Shown: in pieces, positions 8,376 to 16,525 of the stretch
Layout of the letters: the number at the start of each line of letters is the position of its first letter
Position numbering within the stretch: position 1 is the first letter of the stretch
NCBI RefSeq assembly: GCF_000290615.1
Contig: NZ_ALAS01000206.1
Span: forward strand, 26,671-90,670
Direction of reading: 5' to 3'
Length of the DNA: 64,000 nucleotides
DNA from: Heyndrickxia coagulans DSM 1 = ATCC 7050
GTDB lineage: Bacteria > Bacillota > Bacilli > Bacillales > Bacillaceae_C
The notes under the pieces: model-generated
Told to the model about the DNA's origin: nothing
Databases searched by the model: none
Seen by the model: only the letters and a program-made list of their open reading frames with translations
Translations under genes and position numbers: made by a program

Positions 8376-8690
8376 TCAATGGTGATGGTGATGACCGTGT
8401 TCGCGTTCAATCCTCGGGTTTGTAATCACGAATTCTTCCTGCGGCACGTAAAAATACTGGATCCAGATGCCGTCCAAATACGGATCGCGCGAATCAAGCA
8501 AAATATCAATGCCCTTATCCGTTTTGACAATTTCATCCTGTTCTCCCGGCGTATCCAGCGTAATATCGTAATGGGCATGGTCGCCGTGCATCTGGGCCAC
8601 AAAGACGCGGATCATTTTTCCTTCCGCATCTCCTTCATCCAATATTTTTTTTAACATTTTTGCGGCATTCCGATTGATTTTAACGTTCAT
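8376..8690 (-). CDS. HesB/IscA-like fold protein lacking cysteines, with a C-terminal His tail
   Basis: A 104-residue protein with the small HesB/IscA (Fe-S biogenesis) fold pattern: a basic N-terminal helix (INRNAAKMLKKIL) followed by alternating strands. The family's cluster-binding cysteines are absent and there is no Cys anywhere. Instead it has MHGDHAHYD where the first Cys would lie, and it ends in HGHHHHH. It resembles the YneR-like cysteine-poor HesB proteins of Bacillus. A metal-binding or metal-handling role is an inference from the histidines. The ATG is preceded by a weak ribosome-binding site. It lies upstream of bmrCD on the same strand. Confidence 0.7.
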   Translation of the reverse strand: MNVKINRNAAKMLKKILDEGDAEGKMIRVFVAQMHGDHAHYDITLDTPGEQDEIVKTDKGIDILLDSRDPYLDGIWIQYFYVPQEEFVITNPRIEREHGHHHHH

Positions 8691-8962
8691 GTTCCTACCT
8701 CAATTCTTCTTGTTTTTGTTTCTTTATTATGACAGAAAAAACGGAAATCGCAAACCGGAATGCTTCGTGTGATGTGGCGAATATATACTCACAGGACAAA
8801 CTGCTCTGTAATTAAGTTTACCAAGCAAACAGCCGGTGTTTTCCTGCAGTATTGGCTGAATTTATACGGCTTTAGAGGGCTTGCCATGATGGCTTGTTTC
8901 AGCTGCACTCCCGGGCCTGGCCAGATTCAGGCCGGGATACCGGATCTTCACTGGCATAATAT
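8691..8962. other. Intergenic region without a recognisable gene
   Basis: This is the divergent spacer between the HesB-like gene and the MFS gene. I see no coding-like frame and no RNA motif. It should hold the HesB-like gene's promoter on the minus strand. Confidence 0.5.
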
Positions 8963-8991
8963 TTGCACACTCGAAATATTTGTTGTATGAT
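8963..8991 (+). promoter_or_regulatory. Sigma-A promoter of the MFS gene
   Basis: TTGCAC (8963-8968) and TATGAT (8986-8991) are 17 bases apart. The gene starts about 80 bases downstream of the expected start site. Confidence 0.6.
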
Positions 8992-9076
8992 ACTTCTGTT
9001 TTTGAACGGGCATGAAAGAAAATGAAAAGGATATTCTGTAGAAAGAAGTCTTGCATCTGAAGCGAGGGGGATTGTT

Positions 9077-10429
9077 ATGGCTTTATCCAAAAGAACGGTT
9101 TTTTTAACGGCCATCGCTTCCGGTACGATGCTGAACCCGCTGAATTCATCGATGATCTCGCTCGCCCTTCACAGCATCCAAAAAGATTTCCATTTGAGTT
9201 TTTCAACTGTGTCGTGGCTCATTTCATCCTTTTATTTGGCAAGCGCGGTTGCCCAGCCTGTAACCGGAAAAATCGGCGATATGATCGGGCGCAAAAAAAT
9301 GTTTCTTGCAGGGCTGTTGCTTGTTGCCGTTTCGGCAATCGGCGCGCCGCTTGCACCGGCCTTTTTCGTGCTGCTTCTCATGCGGCTTTTCCAATCGATC
9401 GGTTCCAGTGCCATTTATCCGTCCGGTGTCGCACTGATTCGTACCCATATTCATGAAAACCAGGCCTCGGCGCTTGCTGTCCTTTCCATTTTTGCGTCGG
9501 CCATGACGGCGCTCGGGCCGACTGCCGGCGGGATTTTAATCGGGATTGGCGGCTGGCCGTCGATTTTTCTCGTGAACTTTCCTTTTATCTTGATTAGTTT
9601 TCTGCTTGGCTGGTTTATCTTCCCGAAAGATCCGGAGAACAGGCATGCTTCTTTCAAAGATGTTGTGCACGAGCTCGACTGGACCGGCATTTTCCTGTTT
9701 GCTGCCGGGCTTGTGCTGCTTTTGTATTTTCTGCTGGAACTGGAATCATCTGTCCATATTTGGACCGGTGCAGCAGGCATTGTGCTACTTGTCCTATTTG
9801 TGATCTATGAAGCCAGAACGGGCCGCCCGTTTATCGATGTCCGCTTTTTATACAAACACCGGTCCCTCTCTGTTGTGTATTTGCAATTTATCGTGCTGAA
9901 TTTATTCAATTACTGTTTGTTCTTCGGGCTGCCGAGCTTCTACCAGGACGGGCTCCATTTCAGCGTGCACACGAGCGGGTTCATGATGCTCTTTATGTCC
10001 GGCGCAAGCATCCTCATTTCCCTCGTTTCGGGCAAATGGATCGACCATGCCGGAACCGCCGGGCCGATCCGTATCGGTGCTTTAACCATGATTGCCGGCG
10101 CCGTTTTCATGGCATTTTTCTTTATCCATGCCCCGGTCTGGCTGATGGGTGTGATTCTGTTTATCCTGGGCATCGGTTACGGGATCGGTAATGTTGCGCT
10201 GCAGGCGGCGATGCTGAACGAATCGCCCGAAACCATGGTCGGCACAAGCTCCGGCCTTTTCCAAACATGCCGGTATTTAGGCTCCATCCTGTCATCGGTG
10301 ACACTCGGCGTTGTGTTCGCAAGCGGCATGTCACCAGCCCGTTTCCTCGTGCTGTCAGCCGTTTTGATTGCAGTAAGCGCATTTTTCTTTCTGCTCAGCT
10401 TAAAAACGGCGCGTGCCCGGGCAGTATAA
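9077..10429 (+). CDS. MFS multidrug exporter, DHA2 (EmrB/QacA) type
   Basis: A 450-residue polytopic membrane protein of the major facilitator superfamily. The N-terminus has the drug:H+ antiporter pattern, with a proline-containing TM1 (LNPLNSSMISLAL), then WLISSFYLASAVAQPVTGKI and motif A (GKIGDMIGRKK). The antiporter motif C-type glycines appear in TM5 (TALGPTAGGILIG). These point to proton-driven efflux of an unknown toxic compound. The ATG follows GAGGGGG. The gene is monocistronic, with a near-consensus promoter upstream and a terminator directly after it. No regulator gene lies next to it. Confidence 0.85.
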   Translation: MALSKRTVFLTAIASGTMLNPLNSSMISLALHSIQKDFHLSFSTVSWLISSFYLASAVAQPVTGKIGDMIGRKKMFLAGLLLVAVSAIGAPLAPAFFVLLLMRLFQSIGSSAIYPSGVALIRTHIHENQASALAVLSIFASAMTALGPTAGGILIGIGGWPSIFLVNFPFILISFLLGWFIFPKDPENRHASFKDVVHELDWTGIFLFAAGLVLLLYFLLELESSVHIWTGAAGIVLLVLFVIYEARTGRPFIDVRFLYKHRSLSVVYLQFIVLNLFNYCLFFGLPSFYQDGLHFSVHTSGFMMLFMSGASILISLVSGKWIDHAGTAGPIRIGALTMIAGAVFMAFFFIHAPVWLMGVILFILGIGYGIGNVALQAAMLNESPETMVGTSSGLFQTCRYLGSILSSVTLGVVFASGMSPARFLVLSAVLIAVSAFFFLLSLKTARARAV

Positions 10430-10438
10430 CGGGAAAAG

Positions 10439-10468
10439 CGCGGCAAAAGGAAGCATGCCGCGTTTTTT
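10439..10468 (+). terminator. Terminator of the MFS gene
   Basis: CGCGGCA (10439-10445) pairs with TGCCGCG (10456-10462), followed by T10463-10468. A near-identical hairpin sequence recurs at 13868-13893. Confidence 0.8.
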
Positions 10469-10498
10469 CCTTACCGCCTCTTTTTTGCCAAAACAGAG

Positions 10499-10515
10499 AG
10501 CAAACCAATGCTCAT
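10499..10515 (+). repeat. 17-base element recurring inverted at 13825
   Basis: AGCAAACCAATGCTCAT here is the exact reverse complement of 13825-13841. Both copies lie close to copies of the same GC-rich hairpin. They flank the segment that holds the DUF3900-like gene and the permease. Confidence 0.6.
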
Positions 10516-10557
10516 CCAAATTTTAATCCCGCAAATCATCCGCGTCCAGCAAGCACA

Positions 10558-10586
10558 TTGTGGAAAACCGTTTTTTCAAGTAAAAT
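10558..10586 (+). promoter_or_regulatory. Candidate sigma-A promoter of the DUF3900-like gene
   Basis: TTGTGG (10558-10563) and TAAAAT (10581-10586) are 17 bases apart and lie 27 bases before the start codon. Confidence 0.5.
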
Positions 10587-10613
10587 AGTGCTCAGTGAAA
10601 AAAGAGAAACCGG

Positions 10614-11720
10614 GTGAAACGATTGGATTTTAACATCAATTTCCTTTCCTTTTATGTCATCCAGACAGACGGGGAGGGCGAACAAACAAGAAAGCAGTTC
10701 AGGCACTTTCAAACTTTGGATCACGAAGATTATGAGGTTAGCAATGTAAAAGACTTTCTCGATGGCGAACTTGAAAAAATTGTAAAAAGGAAAGTGGACA
10801 AGCATCCGAAGTCCGAACAAGTGCCGACGAAAATCGGCCGCTTTATGGTGGAACCGGGCTACGGCCTTGACTCCAATCCGAACTTCAATTTGTTTAACCG
10901 TGCGCGCATGGCCCGCACGATCGGTGATTTTCAAAAAGCAAGCGAAGCCTTTCTCGCCGCTTATTTAGACACCAATGCTGTCAGGGACGGCGCGTTTCTC
11001 ATCGCAAATGCAACGATGCGGAAATACTTCGATGAGCCGTTTGTTTTTTTGTTGAAATGCGATTTCGAACCGAAAGTCGCCGCGATTGCCGATGAATCCA
11101 CTTTGCTGAAAAAAGTGGAAATGGCGATTACCACAAAAGGCATGAAATCCATCCAGTATCCATACATGCCGGAAGAAGGCATGATTGAAGAATCAGAGCT
11201 GAAAATTCACCAGGCATCCCACGCCCGTTATTTCGAAGAATTCTTAAAGTATGTGGAATACGGCGACTCGATGCCGGAAATCATGAAAGCGCAAGTGAAG
11301 ACGATGGTGGAAGAACATTTTCAGGAAGTGCTGCATGAAGACAGCATCGAATACGAACAATTGGAAAAAGAACTTGAGATTTGGGAAGCAAGCCCCAAGC
11401 GGGCGTTACAGGAGCGGTTGCCGGCGGAACAGGTCATCGAAGCCGCGGCCCAGATTGCCGAAACCACTCCGGAAGCCGATTTGCAGATGAAACTGGACCA
11501 TATTTCGGTGAATGCCCTCCTTTCTGATTTTGGTGAAACGGTCCATCTTGCCAAAATCGGAGACCGGTATATCACGATCGTCGAGTCTGAATCCATCCTC
11601 TTTGAAAAAGGGTTTTCGCCCGTTGAATTTCTGCAGCCGGACGAACTGGAGAAAGTGCTTGGACGGTTGAAGAAGAAAGCCGGGGCCGGGATAACGGACA
11701 TCGTAAATGAACAAAAATAG
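10614..11720 (+). CDS. Uncharacterised DUF3900-like protein
   Basis: A 368-residue soluble protein without signal peptide or membrane segment, rich in charged residues. I believe it belongs to the DUF3900 family of Bacillus proteins; no function is established. An N-terminal beta-rich part (NINFLSFYVIQTDGEGEQ) is followed by a helical, acidic middle. The C-terminal third (DHISVNALLSDFGETVHLAK) looks like a second folded unit. The start is GTG at 10614, 7 bases after AAAGAG; there is no ATG nearby. It is monocistronic, with a promoter close to the start and a terminator overlapping the stop codon. Confidence 0.65.
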   Translation: MKRLDFNINFLSFYVIQTDGEGEQTRKQFRHFQTLDHEDYEVSNVKDFLDGELEKIVKRKVDKHPKSEQVPTKIGRFMVEPGYGLDSNPNFNLFNRARMARTIGDFQKASEAFLAAYLDTNAVRDGAFLIANATMRKYFDEPFVFLLKCDFEPKVAAIADESTLLKKVEMAITTKGMKSIQYPYMPEEGMIEESELKIHQASHARYFEEFLKYVEYGDSMPEIMKAQVKTMVEEHFQEVLHEDSIEYEQLEKELEIWEASPKRALQERLPAEQVIEAAAQIAETTPEADLQMKLDHISVNALLSDFGETVHLAKIGDRYITIVESESILFEKGFSPVEFLQPDELEKVLGRLKKKAGAGITDIVNEQK

Positions 11721-11748
11721 CGTGCGCAAATCGCACGCTATTTTTTTT
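11718..11748 (+). terminator. Terminator overlapping the DUF3900-like stop codon
   Basis: TAGCGTGCG (11718-11726) pairs perfectly with CGCACGCTA (11732-11740), followed by eight T. The TAG stop codon is the base of the stem. Confidence 0.9.
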
Positions 11749-11753
11749 GCCCA

Positions 11754-13151
11754 TTATTGGGGGTGATCCAGTATCTTTTTCCCTTTGGATGCTGCAGGCT
11801 CCGCCGAACGGCCAATGCCGAAAACAAAATAGCAAACCGTAACAAGACCAAGAAAGACAATACCCGCAACAAGTGACATCCTCGTTTCATCATTAAACCA
11901 CATGCCGATCAGGACAGCGATTAAAAATGCAATGGTTACATAGTTGGAAACAGGTGCAAACGGCATTTTAAACGGATGGTTTTTCATTTCAGCCTTTTTC
12001 ATCTTTCTGAACTGGATCTGGCTGATTAAAATGACAAACCACGGCACCATCCCCGGCAGGACGCTTGCGCTGTATACATAGACGAACAGATTTTTCGGTG
12101 CGATATAGCTTAGCACCACACCAATCACGAGGCCGGCAAGCACACCGATTGTACCTAAAAGCGGGACGCCGTTGCCCGACACTTTCGTGAAAATTTTCGG
12201 CGCCTGGCCGTTTACGCCGAGTGTATACAGCATCCGGCCGGCGCTGTAGATGCCGCTGTTGCAGCCGGATAAGGCGGCGGTGACGACAACAAAATTGATG
12301 ATGCCGGCTGCGGCCGTAATGCCGATTTTTGCAAAAGTCGCCACAAACGGGCTGCCGATGGAATCCAGTTCATTCCACGGATAAAGCGTAACAATGACGA
12401 AAATGGCGCCAATATAGAAGATCAATATGCGCCAAATGATATTTTGGATCGCATTTTTCAATGTATGGCGGGGGTCTTTTGCTTCGCCCGCCGTAATCCC
12501 GATCAGCTCAACGCCCTGGTAGGCTGCCACTACCAAAGATAAGGCAAAGAAGAAACCTTTCAGCCCGCCGGTAAAGAAACCGCCATGCTCCCACAGATTG
12601 GAAAACCCGACGGCATGCCCCCCGTTGCCGATCCCGAATAAAATGATGGCAAGCCCGGCGATAATCATAAAAATAATCGTCACCACTTTAATCATTGCAA
12701 ACCAGAACTCAAACTCCCCAAATGATTTTACAGATATGAGGTTAGCCGTTCCGAGTATCACCATGGCTACAAACCCCGGAATCCATGCCGGCAGGTGCGG
12801 AAACCAAAATTGCATGTAAGATCCAACCGCAATGATTTCCGACATGCCGACAATCACCCACTGGAACCAGTTGCTCCAGGCTGTGAGAAAACCTGCGAGC
12901 GGATGGATGTATTGATGGCCGAATGTGGCAAAGGAACCCGTGCTTGGCTCAACGTAGAGCATTTCCCCCATTGCACGCATAATAAAAAAGATAAAAATAC
13001 CGGCAATCGCATACGCGAGCAACACGGACGGACCTGTCCATTTAATGGTTCTGGCAGACCCCATAAACAACCCGACACCGATTGTGCCGCCAATCGCGAT
13101 CATTTGAATATGCCGCGCATGCAACCCTCTGTTTAACTCTCTTCCTTCCAC
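11754..13151 (-). CDS. Amino-acid permease (APC superfamily, AAT type)
   Basis: A 465-residue transporter with twelve membrane segments. The N-terminus reads [20 protein letters not shown] and GVGLFMGSA, the consensus of the amino-acid transporter (AAT) family that includes B. subtilis YbxG, AapA and RocE. The substrate cannot be deduced; the closest remembered relatives are YbxG-like. I prefer GTG at 13151 because GGGAG lies 8 bases before it. An upstream in-frame TTG (13178) lacks a ribosome-binding site. A TTGTAT-N17-TACAAT promoter lies 75 bases upstream. The C-terminus is cytoplasmic and basic. Confidence 0.85.
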   Translation of the reverse strand: MEGRELNRGLHARHIQMIAIGGTIGVGLFMGSARTIKWTGPSVLLAYAIAGIFIFFIMRAMGEMLYVEPSTGSFATFGHQYIHPLAGFLTAWSNWFQWVIVGMSEIIAVGSYMQFWFPHLPAWIPGFVAMVILGTANLISVKSFGEFEFWFAMIKVVTIIFMIIAGLAIILFGIGNGGHAVGFSNLWEHGGFFTGGLKGFFFALSLVVAAYQGVELIGITAGEAKDPRHTLKNAIQNIIWRILIFYIGAIFVIVTLYPWNELDSIGSPFVATFAKIGITAAAGIINFVVVTAALSGCNSGIYSAGRMLYTLGVNGQAPKIFTKVSGNGVPLLGTIGVLAGLVIGVVLSYIAPKNLFVYVYSASVLPGMVPWFVILISQIQFRKMKKAEMKNHPFKMPFAPVSNYVTIAFLIAVLIGMWFNDETRMSLVAGIVFLGLVTVCYFVFGIGRSAEPAASKGKKILDHPQ

Positions 13152-13225
13152 GCCATTCACTCCCGCTGTTTTTTTCAAACATGCTTAAAAAATAGAAAAA
13201 TAGCATTGTCACAAATTACTTTTTA

Positions 13226-13254
13226 ATTGTAATATGTTTTTACCTAAAATACAA
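13226..13254 (-). promoter_or_regulatory. Sigma-A promoter of the amino-acid permease
   Basis: On the minus strand TTGTAT (13249-13254) and TACAAT (13226-13231) are 17 bases apart, in a very AT-rich stretch. Confidence 0.6.
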
Positions 13255-13324
13255 TTGTTTATATACAAGGAACAAATATTTTATTATAATAGAATAATTT
13301 AAATATTCCTTTTTTCTTGTTTGA

Positions 13325-13363
13325 GAAAAAGACCGCCCCTGATGAAGAGGAGCAGTCTTTTTC
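13325..13363. terminator. Orphan terminator-like hairpin
   Basis: GAAAAAGACCGC (13325-13336) pairs with GCAGTCTTTTTC (13352-13363) with one mismatch around a 15-base loop. It has A and T runs in the stem and is not next to any gene end. Confidence 0.6.
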
Positions 13364-13824
13364 CGCCAATTCAAACCGTGCATCCGGTCTGGCTACCGGT
13401 TATTTTTTTCTCTTACATCATCATTCGATTACACTTCTTTTAAACTTCATGTTCTCCCCTCAACAATACCGGCATTTAGCCCGCTGCAAACAGTACATAA
13501 ATCCGCGAAAAAATATTACCTGCTTCTGCTTTCATCCTATTAAAAAGCAATATTATCTACCCATCTTCCTTGGAAAATAAACCAAAATTTTTATATTTGT
13601 AAATCCTCAAAATTTCATTTGATTTGATTTTAACAGCTGTACTGCATAGCGTCCATCAGCCAATTGACGCATCTCCCGCGTTTCTCCAACGAAAAACGTC
13701 CTTCCTACAGGTACCAATTTATTCTTTTCGGGTTCTCGATAAGCATTCTGATTGCACGCATCTGGGCTTATCATTCATATATTTTAGCGCTTTCGGGCAT
13801 TGCGTTCCTTTTTCTGTGATTTGA

Positions 13825-13841
13825 ATGAGCATTGGTTTGCT
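13825..13841 (-). repeat. Inverted copy of the 10499-10515 element
   Basis: ATGAGCATTGGTTTGCT is the exact reverse complement of the 17 bases at 10499-10515. Confidence 0.6.
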
Positions 13842-13867
13842 TTCCAAAAGAAGTGATAAGGAAAAAG

Positions 13868-13893
13868 CGCAGCAAAAGGAAGTATGCCGCGCT
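13868..13893 (+). repeat. Direct copy of the MFS terminator hairpin
   Basis: The hairpin GCGCAGCA-loop-TGCCGCGC has the same loop (AAAGGAAG-C/T-A) as the hairpin at 10438-10462. It differs at two positions. The T-tail is weak. Confidence 0.6.
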
Positions 13894-13973
13894 TTCTGGT
13901 TGATGGTTAATGTAGCCTGCTTTCACCTTTTCTTGTAAAATGGATGGTAGCAAAAATAGAAAGAGTGGTCCGG

Positions 13974-14666
13974 TTGATAAAAATTCTAATCATTGAAGAC
14001 GATGTGACGCTGTTTCGTGAGGTGAAAGAAAGGCTTTCGCAGTGGTCATTTGAAGTTGCGGGGATCCGCGATTTCGGGCATGTGATGGAGGAATTTGCGG
14101 AATTCCGGCCTGATCTGGTGGTCATTGACATCCAGCTTCCGAAATTTGACGGGTTCCACTGGTGCCGGCAGATTCGCGCGCACTCCCATGTCCCGATCCT
14201 TTTCCTTTCTTCCCGCGACCATCCGACTGATATGGTGATGGCGATGCAGCTCGGTGCGGACGATTATGTGCAAAAGCCTTTTCATATCGACGTATTAATC
14301 GCCAAAATCCAGGCCATTTTGCGGCGGGTATATGCCTACACAAGCGAGCAGGCAGTTTTAAAAACATGGTGCGGGGCCACAATCGATTTGCAGAAAAACA
14401 CGGTCGAAAACGAACATGGATGCATTGAACTGTCAAAAAACGAAATGTTTATTTTGAAAATTTTGGTGGACATGAAAAACCGGATTGTCAGCCGCACGCA
14501 TCTGATCGAATGTTTATGGGACGATGAAAGGTTTGTGAGCGACAATACATTGACCGTGAACGTCAACCGCCTGCGGAAAAAGCTTTCCGCGATCGGGCTC
14601 GGCGACTGCATTGAAACAAAAGTGGGCCAGGGCTATATGGCCCTTGAAAAGGATGCCGGCCTATGA
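13974..14666 (+). CDS. bceR: Response regulator, BceR-like (OmpR family)
   Basis: A 230-residue two-component regulator. The receiver domain has the acidic pocket IIEDD (residues 7-10), phospho-acceptor Asp52 (VVIDIQLPK) and the conserved Lys in VQKPF. The C-terminal winged-helix domain ends in the expected VGQGYMA hairpin. It is paired with an intramembrane-sensing kinase and a BceAB-type transporter, as in bacitracin/lantibiotic resistance modules. I start at TTG 13974 (IKILIIEDD); GTG 13965 and ATG 13944 are in-frame alternatives. It overlaps the kinase gene by four bases (ATGA). Confidence 0.88.
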   Translation: MIKILIIEDDVTLFREVKERLSQWSFEVAGIRDFGHVMEEFAEFRPDLVVIDIQLPKFDGFHWCRQIRAHSHVPILFLSSRDHPTDMVMAMQLGADDYVQKPFHIDVLIAKIQAILRRVYAYTSEQAVLKTWCGATIDLQKNTVENEHGCIELSKNEMFILKILVDMKNRIVSRTHLIECLWDDERFVSDNTLTVNVNRLRKKLSAIGLGDCIETKVGQGYMALEKDAGL

Positions 14667-15667
14667 TCCGGATGTTTCTTGCCGAACGTAAAAGCTGGGT
14701 GATTTTTTTTGCCGCCTGCCAGCTGTTGCTGCTTTTCATTGCATGGCTTGATCCGCAAATCGCGCTTTCATCTGTTCTTTATATTGTTTTTTTAGAAACG
14801 ATTGCTTTTCTTCTTTTTCTTTTCTTTCGCGCCCGGAAAGAAGCAAAATTTTATCAGAGCCTTTTAGAATGGGGCGGGGATCTTGATACGCGCGACATCG
14901 CCCGCCCCGGAACCCCTTTTGAACAGATCGTGCATCAGGCCGTACAAGCGCAGGCGGAACATTTGCGGGCAGAAACCGACCGGAACGCGTCCACGGTGCA
15001 GGAAGAACAGGATGAATTAACAGCATGGGTACATGAGGTCAAAACGCCGATGACTGCCATGCAGCTTATCATTGACCGGCTTCAAGACGAAGAAGCAAAA
15101 GTGTCGCTCAATTATGAATGGCTGCGCATCCACCACCTGCTTGACAAACAGCTTCATGAAAAACGGATCGGCAATATGGAAAATGACGTTTATATGGAAA
15201 ATGTTGACCTTAAACGCCTGATCTACCAGGAAATCAAAGCGATTCAGCCATGGTGCATCCAAAAAGGCATCGGTTTTGACATTTCGCCCGGGGTTCCGGC
15301 AATTGTGACAGATGCAAAATGGCTGTCGTTTATCCTCCGGCAACTGCTGGTGAATGCAGTCCAGTATAGTTGCGGGACAGACATCTCCATTTCCGGAAAA
15401 ATGGCAGACGGCCGCTTCCATTTATCGGTGGCAGACAGGGGATGCGGCATTGACCCGAAAGATTTGCCGCGCATTTTTGAAAAGGGCTTTACGTCTTCTG
15501 ACCGCAGCCAAAACAGGGGGGCAACCGGCCTCGGCCTGTACCTTGCCAAAAGGGCGGCGGAAAAATTAAATATTGTGCTTGCTGTCCAGTCAGTTCCCGG
15601 CGCCGGTTCCACCTTTACACTCATCTTCCCGGAAAGAAATGGCTTGCAGCAAATTACAGGCATGTGA
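14663..15667 (+). CDS. bceS: Intramembrane-sensing histidine kinase, BceS-like
   Basis: A 334-residue kinase with two membrane helices (about 12-29 and 36-55) and almost no extracellular loop. This is the hallmark of BceS-type kinases, which sense through their transporter. The phospho-acceptor is His124 in WVHEVKTPM. The ATPase domain shows the N-box (QLLVNAVQYS), DRGCGID, a glycine box (GATGLGLYLAK) and a C-terminal GSTFTLIFP. It should autophosphorylate when the BceAB-like pump is working on a peptide antibiotic, then activate the BceR-like regulator. Its stop codon is part of the operator of the downstream transporter genes. Confidence 0.9.
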   Translation: MIRMFLAERKSWVIFFAACQLLLLFIAWLDPQIALSSVLYIVFLETIAFLLFLFFRARKEAKFYQSLLEWGGDLDTRDIARPGTPFEQIVHQAVQAQAEHLRAETDRNASTVQEEQDELTAWVHEVKTPMTAMQLIIDRLQDEEAKVSLNYEWLRIHHLLDKQLHEKRIGNMENDVYMENVDLKRLIYQEIKAIQPWCIQKGIGFDISPGVPAIVTDAKWLSFILRQLLVNAVQYSCGTDISISGKMADGRFHLSVADRGCGIDPKDLPRIFEKGFTSSDRSQNRGATGLGLYLAKRAAEKLNIVLAVQSVPGAGSTFTLIFPERNGLQQITGM

Positions 15668-15682
15668 CAAAACTGTCATATG
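15661..15682 (+). promoter_or_regulatory. BceR-type operator upstream of bceAB
   Basis: TGACA (15665-15669), AAAC and TGTCA (15674-15678) match the BceR-family box TNACA-N4-TGTAA except at one base. The dyad extends to CATGTGACA / TGTCATATG with one mismatch. It lies about 55 bases upstream of the -10 and overlaps the kinase TGA. Confidence 0.7.
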
Positions 15683-15731
15683 CTTTTCTGTATTGTTAGC
15701 CGAAACGAAGGAAGAAGCATGCCGGCTTTTC

Positions 15732-15737
15732 TATAAT
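15732..15737 (+). promoter_or_regulatory. -10 box of the bceAB promoter
   Basis: The TATAAT is perfect, but no recognisable -35 lies 16-18 bases upstream. This is expected for a promoter that depends on an activator bound at the upstream dyad. Confidence 0.6.
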
Positions 15738-15766
15738 GAAATCATATCAGAAAGGGGGAACCAATC

Positions 15767-16525
15767 ATGATCCTTGAAGCAAAAAATGTTTATAAAACGT
15801 ACGGCAACAAGTGGAACAAACAAGAAGTTTTAAAAGGGATTGATTTAAATGTTGAAAAAGGAGAATTCACGAGCATTATGGGCCCGTCCGGATCAGGGAA
15901 AACGACATTGTTAAATGTCCTTTCCTCGATTGACCGGCCCAGCCGCGGTTCCATTGAAATCGAAGGCAAAGCGTTGACGAAAATGAAAGACAAGCAGCTG
16001 GCGGAGTTCCGGAAAAGGCATTTGGGCTTTATTTTCCAGGAATACCATTTGCTCGATACGTTAACGGTGAAGGAAAATATATTGCTGCCGCTGTCTGTGA
16101 AAAAAGTTTCAAAACGGGAGGCGGACGAAAAATTCCTTGCGGTTGCGGAAGAACTCGGGATCGCCGATATCCAGGACAAGTATCCGAATGAAATATCCGG
16201 CGGGCAGAAGCAGCGGACATCAGCAGCGCGGGCGTTTGTCCATGAACCGAGCCTTATTTTTGCCGACGAACCAACAGGCGCGCTCGATTCAAAATCGGCA
16301 TCCGACCTTTTGAATAAATTAAGCCGCCTGAACGAAAAAAGAAAAGCAACCATCTTAATGGTCACCCATGATGCGGCCGCAGCCAGCTATTCGGGCAGGG
16401 TCATTTTCATCAAAGACGGGCAGATTTATTCCCAACTGCATAAAGGCACCGAATCAAGGCAGGATTTCTATCAGGCCATCCTGAAAACACAGGCTGTGCT
16501 AGGAGGTGTGCAGCATGACGATTAA
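15767..16525 (+). CDS. bceA: BceA-like ABC transporter ATP-binding protein
   Basis: A 252-residue ATPase of the BceAB/MacB class: Walker [11 protein letters not shown]-loop [12 protein letters not shown], signature ISGGQKQRT, Walker [13 protein letters not shown] and His in VTHD. GQKQRT has Thr where Arg-Val is common. With the BceB-like permease it should free cell-wall precursor targets from peptide antibiotics and signal flux to the kinase. A strong ribosome-binding site (AAAGGGGG) precedes the ATG. The 3' end overlaps the permease gene by 11 bases. Transcription is likely controlled by the dyad at 15665-15678. Confidence 0.92.
   Translation: MILEAKNVYKTYGNKWNKQEVLKGIDLNVEKGEFTSIMGPSGSGKTTLLNVLSSIDRPSRGSIEIEGKALTKMKDKQLAEFRKRHLGFIFQEYHLLDTLTVKENILLPLSVKKVSKREADEKFLAVAEELGIADIQDKYPNEISGGQKQRTSAARAFVHEPSLIFADEPTGALDSKSASDLLNKLSRLNEKRKATILMVTHDAAAASYSGRVIFIKDGQIYSQLHKGTESRQDFYQAILKTQAVLGGVQHDD

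Larger units (their letters stand above)
13255..13920. other. Long intergenic region with orphan hairpins
   Basis: About 670 bases without a credible gene; the open frames here have no ribosome-binding sites and unlikely composition. It contains a terminator-like hairpin at 13325-13363, a 17-base inverted repeat copy (13825-13841) and a second hairpin (13868-13893). It may be the remains of deleted genes. Confidence 0.5.

Noticed and set aside
13317..13580. 87-codon open frame in the long intergenic region
   Set aside because: It starts inside a terminator-like hairpin, has no ribosome-binding site and no family resemblance.
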